A stretch of DNA of 64,000 bases from Juglans regia (GCF_001411555.2 NC_049909.1:14690686-14754685); one strand, 5' to 3'; counted from the first letter of the stretch, positions 25,020-39,741 are shown. The notes: generated by a model not told the origin, from the letters alone. Numbers and translations are program-made.

Positions 25020-25062
25020 AAAAATAATCTTACAAACTGATATAGTTTGTAAGATTATTTTT
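25020..25062. repeat. Perfect 19-bp inverted repeat with a 5-bp loop
   Basis: AAATAATCTTACAAACT is followed by GATAT and then its exact inverse AGTTTGTAAGATTATTT. The arms match AATCTCACAAAC-type ends of the MITE family at 6340, and the flank GGTTGTAGCACTCC matches that family's end. This looks like an internally deleted copy that has collapsed to its termini. Confidence 0.75.
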
Positions 25063-28000
25063 ATATAATCTGGTTGTAGCACTCCTAATAATGTATGAAC
25101 GATGTTAATAATTAGCTAAAGAAATAAAAATATAAACTCATGATGCCAATATGTCTAATTTCTGAATTATTTTTTCTTTCTTTCAACATATAAAAAAAAG
25201 GTTAAATGTTATTTTTGTACTTCTCTTTATTTTATTTATTTCCCTTTTTTTTTTTTTTTTTTTTATAAAACGGATATTACCCTTCGTTAGGAGAGAGACT
25301 TACAAAGTTGACTTAAAAAACAAGCCAATTACAATCATTAGTAGCTTCCCAGTACACTTTCATGACTAACATAGTCTAGTCCAAACGATAAATCTCAAAA
25401 GACTTAGATCTTAAAGAAAATACCGCATTTGTCCACGACAGAGGGTTACAAAGTCCTATATCCCAACTAAGCAGAGTAGGGTATATCAAACCCCGTCAAC
25501 ACGGAGGGGAGACTACTACTCCATTCGGACCAAAGTCCGAAGTCACTACTTTTTTTAGATTTTTATTTACCTAGAAACAACATTACACAAAAGAAACTAT
25601 AAAAAAAAACACTGCACAAAAAAGGAAAAAGCAGTGCACAGAGGCTTCTGTGGCACATGCAGTACACGCGCCACTCTGGAAAGAGAACTGATAGTCGACC
25701 TTGGAGATCCCAGACTCATAGACTTCAGAAACGTCGCGCGTGGCGTTGGCAGAGGGCTCTCCGGTGGTGCTTGAAAGCCACGCACCGAACGACGCCGAAA
25801 CTTCGACCCAAGCGTGCGGGCTACTAGCCGCTCCGTTAGGAGCCACATTTGGTGGTCTTAAAGATCGGCGGCTGGGCAACACCATGGTGGGGTGCGTGCT
25901 GGCCTGTGGACGGTGGGAAGACTCAGATTTATGATTCTCTCTTATTTTATCTAAAAAATACACAAAAACAAAACACTACACATAAAAGAAGAGAAGCTGT
26001 TTCCCCTTTAAAATGCTCTTTAGGTTTCTAATTTTATTATTTATTGTCTTTGCCGAGTCTCTGCCTCCCCAATCCAAAGCAGCCAGGGAAGGGATATTTC
26101 ATTTAAAAATATTACTTTTTTAAAGATTATATTCGTTTTCATTTTATTCCTTTGAGACAACCATACAATTATTGACACGTATAGCATCTTGATTGCTATT
26201 ATCTTGCAATAAATATACATGTCATGAGACAAGAAAATTAATAAATAATTTGTTCAAAATCATAAACTTTCAAAACCGCCTAAATTTAAAAAAAAAATAG
26301 TATTTACAGTCTTATGTGCAAATATTTTGTATTCTTTTTTTAAAAAAAAATGTATAAATTTGAGATATACATAAAAATATATATATATTTTATATTTTTT
26401 TTAAAGAAAATGTGAGAGACTTACACATTTTAAAATTATATTTAATATTATTCAATCAAAAAAAAGATTTGTTATTAAAAAAATAATTTTTTTATTTAAA
26501 ATCTCATATTTATCTTTTTTTTTTTTTTTAAAAAGGTAAATATTATTCAAACATCATCTATCAAATTAAAAAGCAGAAGAGTGGACAGAGGATATAGGGA
26601 ATTTGAGAGGAAATCCAGAGGATGCAGATGGCCGACGTGGCACTGACAGATCTGAGCAAAAACAGCAATAAAATAATAATAATAATAATAATAATAATAG
26701 AATGACCGACACGGAAAGCTGAGGAATGGAAGGAAGCCACGTCATGGCAAAAAAAAAAAAAGGAACCTGGAGAAATCGCCGTCCATGCACGCGCACTTAG
26801 ATACCAAAATACACGCTGACCTTTTAACACGTGTGCTTTCTTCCTGTCCCCAGACACTTCTCCCATGGCCTTAGCCGACTCCTTCCGATTCCCCCTCAGC
26901 CTTTTCACGACATTTTCTTGGGCCTCCCCCTTATTATTGACCATTAATTAAATTAATATCAATGGTCCCCTGCAGACAGCAACAGAGGCTGCATTGAAAG
27001 GAACTTATAAAGAATCTTTACCCTTTTTTTTCTTTAAATAATTAAAAAAAATTAATAAAAATTATTAGACTCCATCATCATACTGTTGTTGGTCATGACC
27101 ATCCATTTCAGAGTCCTATTCATCTCTGGACCCCTTTTTTTTTTTGACAGTTAAATCTTATCTATGCTGCTTCTGTTTAGTGTGATCTCTTGAGTTTGGT
27201 GGCTGCCTTTTTATATCCAGTGTTCAAACTGTGGAAAAGTCTTGATGATTCATTCATTCATTCTGACTTTGCATGTTGGATGTTGATGCAAAGTTGGAGA
27301 AAAAATTACATATTCATTGATTTTGATTACATCTATCTCGTTTACGTATCGATTTTGATTTTGATGAATTTTTCTTTTTTTGTTAAGTATTTCTCGATTT
27401 TGTTAGAAAAAAAAAGTTGAGAGCATGTTTTATTTTTTTATTGGGTAGATTGTATTAGCAACAAAGTCTTGTTTGAACAATTGCATGAAAGAAATCAAAT
27501 CATCAACTGCATTTGGTAAAATCTGTCTTTAGACCAGTTTTGGTCAACGGATCTCTCAATCAAGTTGTGATTGAAAAGTACTAATAATTTTGAATGATTC
27601 TTATAGATGATTTTTCCCCTTTCAAGAAATTTGATGAGGGTGGTAGGACCATGTCTATGAATGTAATTTTTTCTCAAGATCTGAAAAGGAAAATTTAAGA
27701 GAAAATCTCTGATACTATTTATTAGTAGGACATACATGCTGAAAAGTCTTTAATAAACAGTATTTTTAGCAAAGAATGATATAAAGAACATGTTTATTTG
27801 CTTTTATTTTCAAGTTTAACTGATTTTTTGAAAGATTTATGCAGAAGAAGTTGCAGAGTTAAGAACAGAGCATAGCAGAGCAGTGTTAGCACTCAAATTT
27901 AATGTTTGAAGTACAGAAAGAAGTCTTCTTGGTCTAGTCATATTGATTGCCATTGATAGCTTTCCACGTCCAATTTATTCTCACTCACTCTCTCTCTCTG

Positions 28001-28307
28001 GCGATTTTTAAACCCACAGGTCTGCAATTGATAGCTCTCCATCCAAATGGTTAAATAAATTTTAAGAAGGAAAAGAACATCGAATCCAAGGAATCTTATT
28101 GATGTGACCATTTCCTTTTCAATGTTGTGCAGTAACTTGTCATGTCAATTTTAATGGAAGGAAATCCAACTGCTCTGTACTGTGTCATCAACTTGTTATT
28201 ATTATTTTTTGTACGACATATATTTTATAATTCTATAACAATTAATTTGATTGTACTTCAATTTTGCAATTTTAATTTTTTAACAAAATTGTAGAAAGTA
28301 TTTAGAT

Positions 28308-28456
28308 CATTTATAAGTCACGTCTTATCTGTTAGATTTATTTTATAATAAAAATAATTTTATAATTTAACGAATCACATTTAATCACATCAAGCTGTAT
28401 CGGTTTGTGAGATTACTTTTATATAATCTTTTTGTAGTTAAAATATTTCTCTTCAT
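28308..28456. mobile_element. MITE-like repeat upstream of the GA 2-oxidase promoter
   Basis: It carries the family core TTAGATTTATTTTATAATAAAAATAATTTTATAATTTAACGAATCACAT and the right arm GGTTTGTGAGATTACTTTTATATAATC. It ends about 175 bp before the TATA box of the gene at 28799. Confidence 0.45.
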
Positions 28457-28630
28457 TTATTTCAACAAGACTTTTTTTGAGCGTGTTGTGTAATCTTGAG
28501 TCCATTTGAAAAAGTTGGTATAGCAAAATAATGGTAAAATACTAAAAATAAATAAATAAGTCTCTCTCCCTCTCGACTATTTCGAAGTAGTTTCGCAAAT
28601 AGTCCACCAATCCAACCCCAAAGTTTGTGC

Positions 28631-28638
28631 TATAAATA
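28631..28638 (+). promoter_or_regulatory. TATA box of the gibberellin 2-oxidase gene
   Basis: TATAAATA lies 168 bp upstream of the ATG, which predicts a transcript start near 28660 and a leader of about 140 nt. Confidence 0.55.
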
Positions 28639-28798
28639 TCCAAGAACCCCAAACCATGTGAATCAACTCTTTTAATGCTAACAATACCATTATCCATCAA
28701 CTCCTACCCAAATCCATCTCTCTAGCTCTACCTTTCCATCCAAATCCATCTTCCCAAACACAAAATAGTGAAAACAAACGCGACCAGCACCAATAACA

Positions 28799-30070
<1,272 letters not shown>

Positions 30071-30229
30071 TGTAACAAACATGATTGTCACCTTTTAGGA
30101 GAAATGGTGTTTCAAATATATTAAGATATATATCATATTTCCCATAGATGTAATACTCTTTTTTTTTTTTTTTTACCTTTTGTCTTGTTTTCCTCTACAA
30201 ACTTCATGTAACTTCCTTTGTTGTTAATA

Positions 30230-31357
30230 ATACAAGCTTACTATCATTATCTTATCTACCATTGCAGATTTAGATTTTCTTTGATATTGCTGAGTTGTTG
30301 CTTATATATATTACCTTTAAGTGGGCCTAAGAACTTCTCCCACTCAAACCATTGTCTTCTCCAGCATGGATTGGGACTATATCTATTGGCCAAGTCTATC
30401 TGGTTTCAACTCCCAATGATTACAGTCAGCCCCAAGATACTCAACATATTTTAAACTAAGCTTATCTAAATCAAATAACCATCATAAACAATGCTTGCTT
30501 GAAGACCAAATGGATAGGGTACCAACCTCCCTTATTAACAAATATCATAAAATACTCCTAAATAATAATTTATTTGAAGTCTGTTCATTGGCACGCCAAA
30601 TACACTACTGATATGGAATCTTTTTTCTAGCTATACGAGCTCTCATAATAGTATGTTTAAACACCGACTTGTAAGTAGTAAAATTTTATTTTTAAATAAA
30701 TAACTACTTCAAATATTCTCGAGAAATAATCGCCTCCCGGGAATATTTGACTTAAGTTTTCATCCTCTTGCCAAAGCCATTGGTTTTGGTTATATATATA
30801 TATATATACCTAAGAATGTTTCCAATTGCATAGAGATAGTGGCATCAAATGCAGCAGACGTTTTCATTTTAGCATTGTTGATTTTGACACAATGCAGTCG
30901 AAACATTAAACAACATCTAGATAGAAAGTGTAAAATGCAACTATCTCTAGAAACTGGAGAAGTCCGCTTCATGTAGATAGTATGTAGTGAAGCACAACAT
31001 ATGAAAATCATTTAAATTTAGTCAAATCAGTGTGATTGTTTGAAAATAATAAAATATAAGATAAAAAAATAGCATTATTTAAAAAATATATATATTATTT
31101 ACTCATATTGAAAGGTGGTGCTGTAGCCCTAATGTGGGATCCAAAGAATCCCACGTTCCCCAAAAATGATCAAAGGACAGTGTTATTCAGTCCACAGACT
31201 ACTGACTGAGGTTGGCCATTAATAATTAGACATGTGCTTGCATGTTGGTGTTTGTGTGTGTATATGTATATATATATACAAAAACTTTTAATTTTCTATT
31301 TTAATGATAACGTGTATGGAAAGTCAATACAAGATCAAAAAATCTACTCAATCTCTT
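30230..31357. other. Intergenic after the GA 2-oxidase gene
   Basis: The 3' UTR region with a T16 run near 30160, then single-copy-looking DNA. A TA tract lies at 30793-30808 and another at 31267-31276. No supported gene. Confidence 0.45.
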
Positions 31358-31555
31358 ACTATTCATACAACCTCCACACTTCACATTATTTTTAATTTTT
31401 ATTATTTTTTTCTTTTATTAAATATTTATTATATAAATAATGAATAAAAAATTTAAAATAATTTAAAAAGAATAAACTCAAAAAAAAATTTAAAAAAAAT
31501 ATTAAAAATTTAAAAAAGTGTGAAGTGTGGAGTGTGGTGGAGGTTGTGTAGCAAA
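31358..31555. mobile_element. MITE-like foldback repeat
   Basis: The left end ACAACCTCCACACTTCACA is inverse to the right end (TGTGAAGTGTGGAGTG, then GTGGAGGTTGTGTA). The core is almost pure A/T. I could not fix a target duplication. Confidence 0.55.
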
Positions 31556-32130
31556 GCTCATACAAGATAGCCCATAGGAAATTAAGCCAGGCCGTACGTA
31601 GCAAAGTGTCAGTTTGGTATCATTTTCCTTTTTGTTTTCATTTTCAAAACAAGAAAAAAAAAAGTCAAAATTTAAATTTTAGCCATAAAATACCAAAAAC
31701 AGGATTACATCTGGCTCTCAAATTTGGAGGGTGATCTTTCTAGTTGGGCAGAGAAGACTTTAGAGGGCTCGAAATATAGTTTTATAAAAAAATAATAATT
31801 AATTAAAATAGAAAAATGATCCTAAATAAAACTTGGCTGAAAGTTAAACTAGTCCAATGTGAATGCTCTAATGTATTTGCCCTCGTAGCGATGCATCAGT
31901 CATTATTCATTTCCATACCATACACTTGAAGCATTTTCTTTGGGTGTACGGTGATGAGTGGTAGATTTTTCTTTCTCAATATATGCATTTCTTATAAAAT
32001 GGCTTTTCCTGTAAGGTTAATTTCCCATCTGAATGACTGGTCGTTTCTAAAAGGAAATAGAAAATGTGATGGTAAGAATACCATAAAAGAGATAAAAAAG
32101 CCACGAGGGAAGTGTTTTTCAGGGATAGGA

Positions 32131-32204
32131 TATCAAAATGATAGAGCAAGATATGATTAGCATAGAATATCAAAATGATAGAGCAAGATATGATTAGCAT
32201 AGAA
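32131..32204. repeat. Tandem duplication of a 37-bp unit
   Basis: TATCAAAATGATAGAGCAAG plus the following 17 bases occurs exactly twice, at 32131-32167 and 32168-32204. It lies about 270 bp beyond the stop codon of the ICR gene, in its 3' flank or 3' UTR. Confidence 0.9.
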
Positions 32205-32472
32205 TAAAGGACTTGCAGTGGGAAGATTCTTCAGGCAGGGCTGTGCTACAAAATGAACCATATCGGAAATGGGTTCCAAAAACCTAGTCCATACTACAAT
32301 CATACATCCCTTAAAGGTTTGATATACTTGCACCATACAAGGAACCTGATGGAGGAACTGTTGGGAACTACTAAAACATGGCAGACACCGGCTGCAAAAC
32401 AGCAAGCAACTAATTTGCTCCCCTTGTACACACATCATGACAGTGAATCAAGTTTTTAAGTTATTTTGAGTC

Positions 32473-34812
32473 TCATTTCTGGCTCTTCTTTTTCCATAAG
32501 TCTCCAAACTTTCTAATTCCTGAACCCTTTCGCTTTCCACTTCCAAGACCATCCAAATCATCATCCATCCCCGGTGATCCAACAAAGCTAGTGTATCCAC
32601 CAGCTGGTGTCTCAAATACTCCACCAAAATGCTTCTCCATGGAGACGCATCTCCCGGAGATTCTCCCGTTCATCTCCACACCCCCAGCAAGCACTGCTGC
32701 TGCGGCATCTGCTGCTTTTCTCCATTGCTCTGTCTGTACTCTCATCTTCTTCATCTCTAGCTCTAGTGTCTCCTTCGCTTCTTCCACAGCTTTCAGCTTC
32801 TCATTCAGCTGAGCTTCATTTGCTTTGCTTTTTTTCAACTCTTCTCCCAGCTGGCTCAACTTCAAGGCCGTTTCCCCTTCCTTTGTTTTAGAAGATGATA
32901 CTTCTAATGCTGCTTCACTCAACTGGTTTCTCATTTTTTCGTTTTCCTGACTGAACAACTTTAGTTCCTTTTTTCTCTCTTCTAACATGTCTTTCAGCAT
33001 ATCTATCTCATCCTTCTTCAGAGCCAAGTCATGGAAGGACGGTGTCTCCGGCTCTGGAGTTGCTGGTGGTTCAGTACATGTGACAATTTGTTTGGTTTCT
33101 TTCTCAACCTGATCAGTCAGCTGGCTTTGATCATCCTTGGGCTCTGCTGTTACATTTTCCACCGAAACTTCGAAAATATCAGTTTCCTGCTGTTTATCAT
33201 CCAGACCCTCATCTTGAGGAGTGCTGTCTTTTCTGTTATATTCTTGAATTTCCGTTGGAGGATCCTTTCCTTGGATCTCCACTAGCTCTAGAACAACTGG
33301 CTTCTTTGTTTTCTTCTCCAATTGCTCTTGAGCTTCTTTCTTTGCAGCCTCTGCTGAAGTTAATTGCTCTTTCAGAATCTTTAGCTCTTCTTGTGCTTGC
33401 CCAAGTTGAGATTCTAAGTCTGAAATGCGGGTGCCAAGTTTCTTCTGGCTTAGTGAAGCAGATTGAGCACCTCTTGGGGACCTACGATCTCCTAGCTTGG
33501 GACTCCGTTCAGTAATTGGCCGATGATGCTGTGGATCTGAATCAGAACCAGATGTCCTACGTGGATGTGCGCCTCGAGGAGACTGCCTTTGGGGCATTTC
33601 TGTTCCCCTGTTTATGACAACAATAGAATATATATTGAAGAAAATTCCACTCACACAATTAAGAAGAAATCATAAATTCTTGATAGTGCAAGAAAAAAAT
33701 ACATAAAACAATATTCCTGTAAAGGGATGATGGTTTGAACTGAGGATATGGTGCTACCACACCACTGCTAAGGGTACAACGAAATCATATACCATGATTG
33801 GAGTAACCAGGAGCTTATAGAGTTAATAGCAATATATATTGACCGGGAATTACATGCCAAAAAACAACAATGTTAGGACCAAACAACATTAAGAAAGGAA
33901 TACTCACATTATCAATTGACGCAACAGATAGGAACATATTTGCATATTTATAATTGAGCCCTATTATGTTAAAATAACAACTTTTATATTATATTGCCGA
34001 TTATATGGTTAACACAGTGTCAAAGATGCTGCAACTGACAATTCAAGTTTACTGTAATGAGACACAACATACTCTACAAAATAATTAACTCAACCTCCTC
34101 TAATGTGTACTTAATTGATGTCATCAGTTTGGTTTAAGTTCTCTCAAAACTAGACGATGTTGTGTACAATAGAATCACGTCATCCATTCTTCTGTATAGA
34201 GTGGTAGAATAATCTATGCATACAAGAGACCTGCATACAATTAACATTCCAGGACAATAGCCAGACCAGTTGTTATGTCTGCTACTGAGCAACATGCAAG
34301 AATAGTTCATGTTTTTCATTTTTCCTCTTTTTGTATAACATCTTGCCTCAGCAAATGTCTTTGTTCATATACACTATTTTTTTTATTCTACTAGTTACAT
34401 GACTTTGTTCAAATCTATAGTAGTATGCCCCCATCGCATCCTCAATCTCGATTTAATTAACGACCTTTTATCATAAGTCAAACTTGTAGAGGAAAAATTG
34501 AGAATGACTTTGCACGGACTAATCAAAGGTTAATGTTCTCTTGCATGCAATTTGGATATGCACCACAATCAGTTTGGAATCTGGCATGGGCAGCTTCGAG
34601 CAGCAATTTCACAATGGATCTGTTAATGCTTGCCAATCAAGTTATTTGGAACTGCCTCTAGATATCAACATCATTATGTTAATTTCAATTAGCTTGCCGC
34701 TAGGATGTACATACAAACATAATTCTGACAATTGGTTTTGAAGCATGCACCATAAAACAAAAACTCAATAATAAATTGCATACACTGCGTTCTCTAACCT
34801 TGATCTTGGCAT
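32473..34812 (-). CDS. ICR1: Interactor of constitutive active ROPs (ICR/RIP family), ICR1-like
   Basis: Two coding exons on the minus strand, 34812-34799 (14 nt) and 33607-32473, joined MPRSR/GTEMPQRQSPRG, give 382 residues. The mini-exon has a clean donor (AAG/GTTAGAG), the large exon a clean acceptor (AAACAG), and the junction restores the family N-terminus. Residues 1-60 are basic and Ser/Pro-rich. A coiled coil follows at about 61-107 (GTRISDLESQLGQAQEELK), then an acidic Pro/Thr-rich linker at 108-195. A long second coiled coil at about 197-312 carries the conserved ROP-binding QWRKAA at 299-304. The C-terminus is basic (WKKKSQK). ICR proteins are adaptors linking GTP-bound ROP GTPases to exocyst SEC3 or microtubule partners in cell polarity. 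ICR2-5 paralogues begin differently, so ICR1-like is preferred. Confidence 0.92.
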
Positions 34813-37584
34813 TTGATTCACTTAAATACTATTGATTCAAGAAGGGAGATAATTACTCGTAACTTCAAGCTAGTGATCTGCAGAATAATAGCAAAGATCA
34901 AAAGGAATTAGAAACAATATACAAAAATAATGCACTATATACATTAAACTGTCAATATTGTGAAAATCAGACAAAAGGTGAAGGCATTATCTTAGTAGAA
35001 GTTAGTGCGAGCTCTAAAACTATCCATTTACCTGCAATTAAGATCCCAACAGAAGGGGAAAAAAACTAACGTCAACCCTTTTTAATTCAACATATAAGGT
35101 GGGCAGCTGTTTTCTGGCATCTCAAGAGGGAAAAAATCTTTCTTTTTGTTTCTATCTGAAAAACACATTCCAATAGTTGGCCAAAAATACGAGAAAAATA
35201 TTCCAAATAGAGATACAAAAAAGGTGTGAATAATACACAAGGCATCAAAATTGATGTTCAAGAGACAGACATTGAAATGTGGTACTTTCACCTGATTAAA
35301 CATTCTTTATGCCCGTAACTCTTCCTTGTTCATGTTTGGGTAGAATAGCAGGGCAAATACAAATATTCAAGTATTAATAGTGTTGCAAAATTGTGTTCTT
35401 TATCAGTAGTATGCTTGATTACGGCAATTCTGGCCTCTTGGATTGTCACCTCAAGGTGAAAGTTAATCATCTAAAATAGAATTAGTATCTACTGCTTGTA
35501 TAAAATATTATTCAGACAAATTAAAAATTAATGCCTATTATTGCAATCTTAATATTTGGATGTTAATGAATAGTGCACATTACAACTTATGCTTCAATTG
35601 GAGTGTCAAATGTCAATTTTGTAGTTCGAAGAGAGGAAGTGTAGTTCCACTTAACAATACTGTTATACAGAAATTTGTGTAGAGTAGAGGAAACTAGTCA
35701 ATGAACCTCAATCAACATGTTCACTTGATCGAAACAAAATCACCCAACACAAAAAGCCACAAAAGGTTTAACGTCACCCACAAGTGGTATGAGACAATAC
35801 GCTATCGCTGAACCACCAGGCTAACATCAGATTATGACATGAGATAATACACTTACGTGGTGATCCATCTCATTCAATATTTATCAACCCTATGTGTGGG
35901 ATCAGATGACACCTATGCGATGATCCATGTGAAATTCAAAAAAACAATGTATTTAAGCACAAACATGAACATAGTTGACCAAAGCTTTTATTTAAGTATA
36001 CTAGTACGAGTATAAGACTATAAGTTGTCAAATCTTAAATTGAATCATAATCTGAAAAAGTTGAGTTGTTAGAATAACATAATTATAACTAAATCCATGC
36101 AAATTAAATTTATATTCTCCACTACTTTTGAAAGCCACTGCTCAAACTTGTTCATACCTAGATATACGGTTTGGACAACATATCCATTCAAGGCTTAAGG
36201 CCACAAAGTTAACAAGTACTAATGGTGGATTTTCATACTCAAATCACAACAGATACAATGGACTTGATAGCTATTAAGAAATGAGTTTTTTAGTTACTCT
36301 CTCTAGTTTTAAAATTCTCATCTCCTCTCCACCCGCCTACCTACCTTCAACCTCTCCAATCAACCACCCTCGTCCCTGGAAAAGCTCTCTTCTTCTTTAG
36401 GGAGGGATCCTCCCCCTTAATCTTTCCTCCCATGTTCCCCCACTTTCATCCTTCTGGATAGGCACGATGTCTCCTTCCTCCTCTCTCGCTTTCTTCCCCT
36501 GCTATCTCCTTCCCCTATCTACTCTACCCCCTCCTTTCTTTCTTTCCCTACCAACCTCCCCCATTATTTCCTCCTCTCACCTACAACTTAGCCCTTTACT
36601 ACTACAACATCCAACCTTAAAATCTGATCTTTTACAAGGCTCCCTGACCGAATTTAGGACGTTTATGCCCTTTTGCTAGCAACCCGTAAATAAATGAGAG
36701 TTCCAATCTACTTTTTATCCGTACAATGGTTGAATAGAGACCTCCTTTAGTGACTCTAGTTCAATCTAGATCAATGCATCTTTGTAGCAATGCTACTAGA
36801 TGCTCCAACAACTTTGCAGTTCCTTCTACACCAACAAAAGATTCTTCAAGACTGTCCAACACGAGATCCGAAGGACTATAAAGATGAAATCGTGTCCTTT
36901 CGCTAATTAGCATCTCTGGAAACATTCTTTTGTTTTGTTTTTGTTTGTTTGTTCGTTCGTTTCATTCTAGGATTTCGGAAGATAGACCAAGCTAACATCC
37001 CAAAATAAAAAGTAAACGAAAAAGGAAGGAAAAAAGGTTTAGAAAAAGGCCACATACGCAGTCTCATCTCATCTCCCTCCCTTTTGGGGTATGTTATTGT
37101 GGGTAGTGATGAGATTCAACCTTATAATTGCTCATCTTCCTCTTTTTACATATCTAAACAGATCAAAGCTGACATTGCCCAAAAAGACATTCCGTGCTGG
37201 ACCCAAAACGAACATTGGAAGAGTGTTTTACAACAACAAAGAGGAAACAAGGCCTCGCTAAATAGATAGCAAGAAACCGAAACAAGAACAAGATTCCTCC
37301 ATGGCAAAGTAGGAGCTAAAAGACGGTGAGTCTCACCTTGATCTTATCAAACAAAACATTACTTTCGGTCAGCTTGTTCTCTTAGGGAATTCGAGTAGCA
37401 GCTGGGCGACCTCCATGAGAAACCCACTTTGAAAAAATAAGACAATACCGGAAGAAAATCTGGGCGACCAGGGAAGAATGTGAGATGTTTAAGGCAGACA
37501 AGGGGTTATGGCGGTATGTAATTTTCAGGAACACGGACTGAGCAAACAAAACTCTCCCAGTAACTATAAAGCTATAAATAAACC
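34813..37584 (-). other. Probable long 5'-UTR intron and upstream region of the ICR gene
   Basis: On the minus strand a CT-rich leader-like stretch (inverse of the GA repeat at 37619-37642) ends with TTTCCAG/GTTTAT (exon end 37584). This could be an untranslated first exon, with the intron running towards the ATG exon at 34812. The interior is AT-rich without a supported gene. 36300-36700 is C/T-rich on the plus strand and open there only because of low complexity. The UTR link is inference. Confidence 0.3.
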
Positions 37585-37618
37585 TGGAAAGAGAAAATGC
37601 CTTGGAAAGATGGAACCG

Positions 37619-37642
37619 AGAGAGAGAGAGAGAGAGAGAGAG
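37619..37642. repeat. (GA)n microsatellite
   Basis: GAGAGAG repeated for about 24 bp. On the minus strand this is a CT tract of the sort found in plant 5' UTRs, and it may belong to the ICR leader. Confidence 0.8.
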
Positions 37643-38109
37643 AATCAGAGAGATATTTCAAGTTTGAATTAAAGCTGCGACATTTGTGGGCCTTGAAGCC
37701 ATAAAAGAAGCAAGAGGAAGAGGACACAAGAGGGTGGAGAACGGACTCATAAATATGTACCAACCAATACAAATCTTGGGAAATCCAACATGCATTTACA
37801 CTCTTGTCTTTTTGTCTCTTTTCAAAGTTCAAAACTTTTTTCTATTCACGCACACAGATCATCTCCCGTTCTTCGGTGACACAGACAGTGCGGGCATTTA
37901 AAAAAGTTGAGAATACATCCTATACATAAAACAATGGTTTCTTGAAAGAAGTGAGTGAAAGTCTGAAACTGTGCATGGCGTAGACTTCGAATGGCCCTTT
38001 GTCCTCGCCGGGAGTTTCTCGGCATATGCGGCATAACAAGCGTTGTTGTAACTCAGTTGTCAATACCATCTATCTTTTGAGTAATACACTTTCCATCATT
38101 GTAAAAATT

Positions 38110-38935
38110 GTAAATTTCATCTCATCTGGTTCCAAAATAGCGTTCAAATCTAAACACTTTCTAATTAATCATTACATTTTTTTTCAAAATTTTAAATAAA
38201 AAATTCAATTTTTTAAAATCTCTAAAAAAAAAATAATATTAAAATATTATATTATAAAAATATTTTAACTTTATAATATTTTTTATTCAACATTTTCTTT
38301 CTCTTTTTCCAAAATTTAAAAAATACTTAACTCCAAATATTTCATTATTATTTACAAATTATCTTACTATTATTCACAAAATTCACATCTCATCTTATTC
38401 TCTAAGCATCCTCTTACATTTATTTTTGTAATTTTCATTCAACTGTATATTAAATTGAGAGTATTTATGTAAAATAATTTACTTTTATAAGTTGTTTTAT
38501 AAAAATATTCATCATTTAACGCATAGTTATATAAAATTTATAAAAAAAAAAAAACTGATAATTGTGTCATTTTTCCAATCTTTTTGGAAACGTAACTGTT
38601 CTAAAAAACTGTTCTCAATACTCTCATCTTTTTATGGGTCTATTTGAAAATATAATTGTTCTCATATATCGTACTTCACTATTATTCATTATTATTTATA
38701 AACTATTTAGTATTATTTACGAATTATTTTATGAATTATTTATAAGTTTGGATAGTGAGTTGAAATAAAAATTAAAAGTTGAATAAAATATTATTATAAT
38801 ATTATTATTATTTTTAAATTTGAAAATGTTGAATTATTTATTATATTTAGTGTAAAAATTTAAAAAAATTATAATAATTAGATGAATTTAAAGTGTTATT
38901 ATATCCAAACCTAGATATTCAAACGGATGGACCTT
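38110..38935. mobile_element. Two degraded MITEs of the GTTTGG family
   Basis: 38110-38413 and 38635-38935 each show CATCTCATCT- or GAGTTGAA-like edges around an AT-rich core (ATTATAATATTATTATTATTTTTAAATTTGAAAATGTTGAA). The second ends ATTCAAACGG. They are too worn to define exact termini. Confidence 0.35.
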
Positions 38936-39741
38936 GATCAAACACCTTTTGAAATGTCTGGTTATTCGTGACAAGCAAGTGATTTGTCATGTTTCTTGAA
39001 CGATCTAGTTTGTTAGATGTAGGGATGTAAATTTTAATCGAAAAAATATATATTTAAAGTAATAAAAAATAGTGAAAAAGTATTAAATAGTAATGAAAAG
39101 TAGGTAAAAAGTAATAATAAAATAATAAATAATAGTGAAATATTTTGAGAATACCTTATGTATTCTCAGTATCGGCTTCAAGGTTGTAATTTTTTTACTT
39201 TTTCTCAAAATTTTATGGTAATTAAATTTTATTCTTATTTTATTTTAAAAAGTTAAATTAAAATATAATATTTAAATTAGATTACTTCTCTTTTAAAGCA
39301 TTTAATTATCTGGATAAAGCATATTTAACAAGAATTTTAACGTTCAATAGGTAGCTAACTACACGATATGTAGTTGCGCTTAATTAAAAACTTTTTAAAT
39401 ATATGTTACTACTATAGATTATTCAATGAAATACAAAAATTTTTAGAGTTTACATATATATATATATGATAATATTAACTATTTTATATAATTACTATAT
39501 AGTCGTTTCCATAGTTCAAACTTAGTTTATAGTTTACATTAAAAAAATACAAATTTAAAATTTATTTGTTTCTTTCTATTGTTTACAAGTCTTTTTATCA
39601 CTTCGTTAAAGGTTGTCTTGAAAAAGTTTAAAATTTAACTATTTATTTCAAACCGATCCTTCTAAATTTATAATTCTGACTTCATTCTTGTTTATTGTAA
39701 TATATTAAATTGTAAAACTCTTTTATTATAAACTAGATTTA
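38936..39741. other. AT-rich intergenic DNA
   Basis: 39060-39170 resembles 20640-20790 (AATAGTGAAATATTTTGAGAATACC against AATAGTGAAATATTCTCAGTATCC), so it is another dispersed repeat. No gene. Confidence 0.35.

Larger units (their letters stand above)
23700..28600. other. Gene-poor region with one hairpin and one GC-richer patch
   Basis: 25560-25960 is GC-richer and open on both strands without a recognised domain. The preceding 25260-25560 reads like transposon terminal sequence (TATCCCAACTAAGCAGAGTAGG) but cannot be classified. 26561-26944 contains an (ATA)n run and an ACACGTGT motif but no believable protein. The rest is AT-rich with frequent stops. Confidence 0.35.

Noticed and set aside
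25583..26031. Overlapping GC-richer frames on both strands
   Set aside because: Open because of base composition on both strands at once, and no recognisable family.
32591..33515. Several plus-strand frames of 70-95 codons
   Set aside because: They are antisense to the ICR coding exon and arise from its codon composition.
36467..36679. Pro/Ser/Leu-rich frame
   Set aside because: Pure C/T-rich low-complexity sequence.
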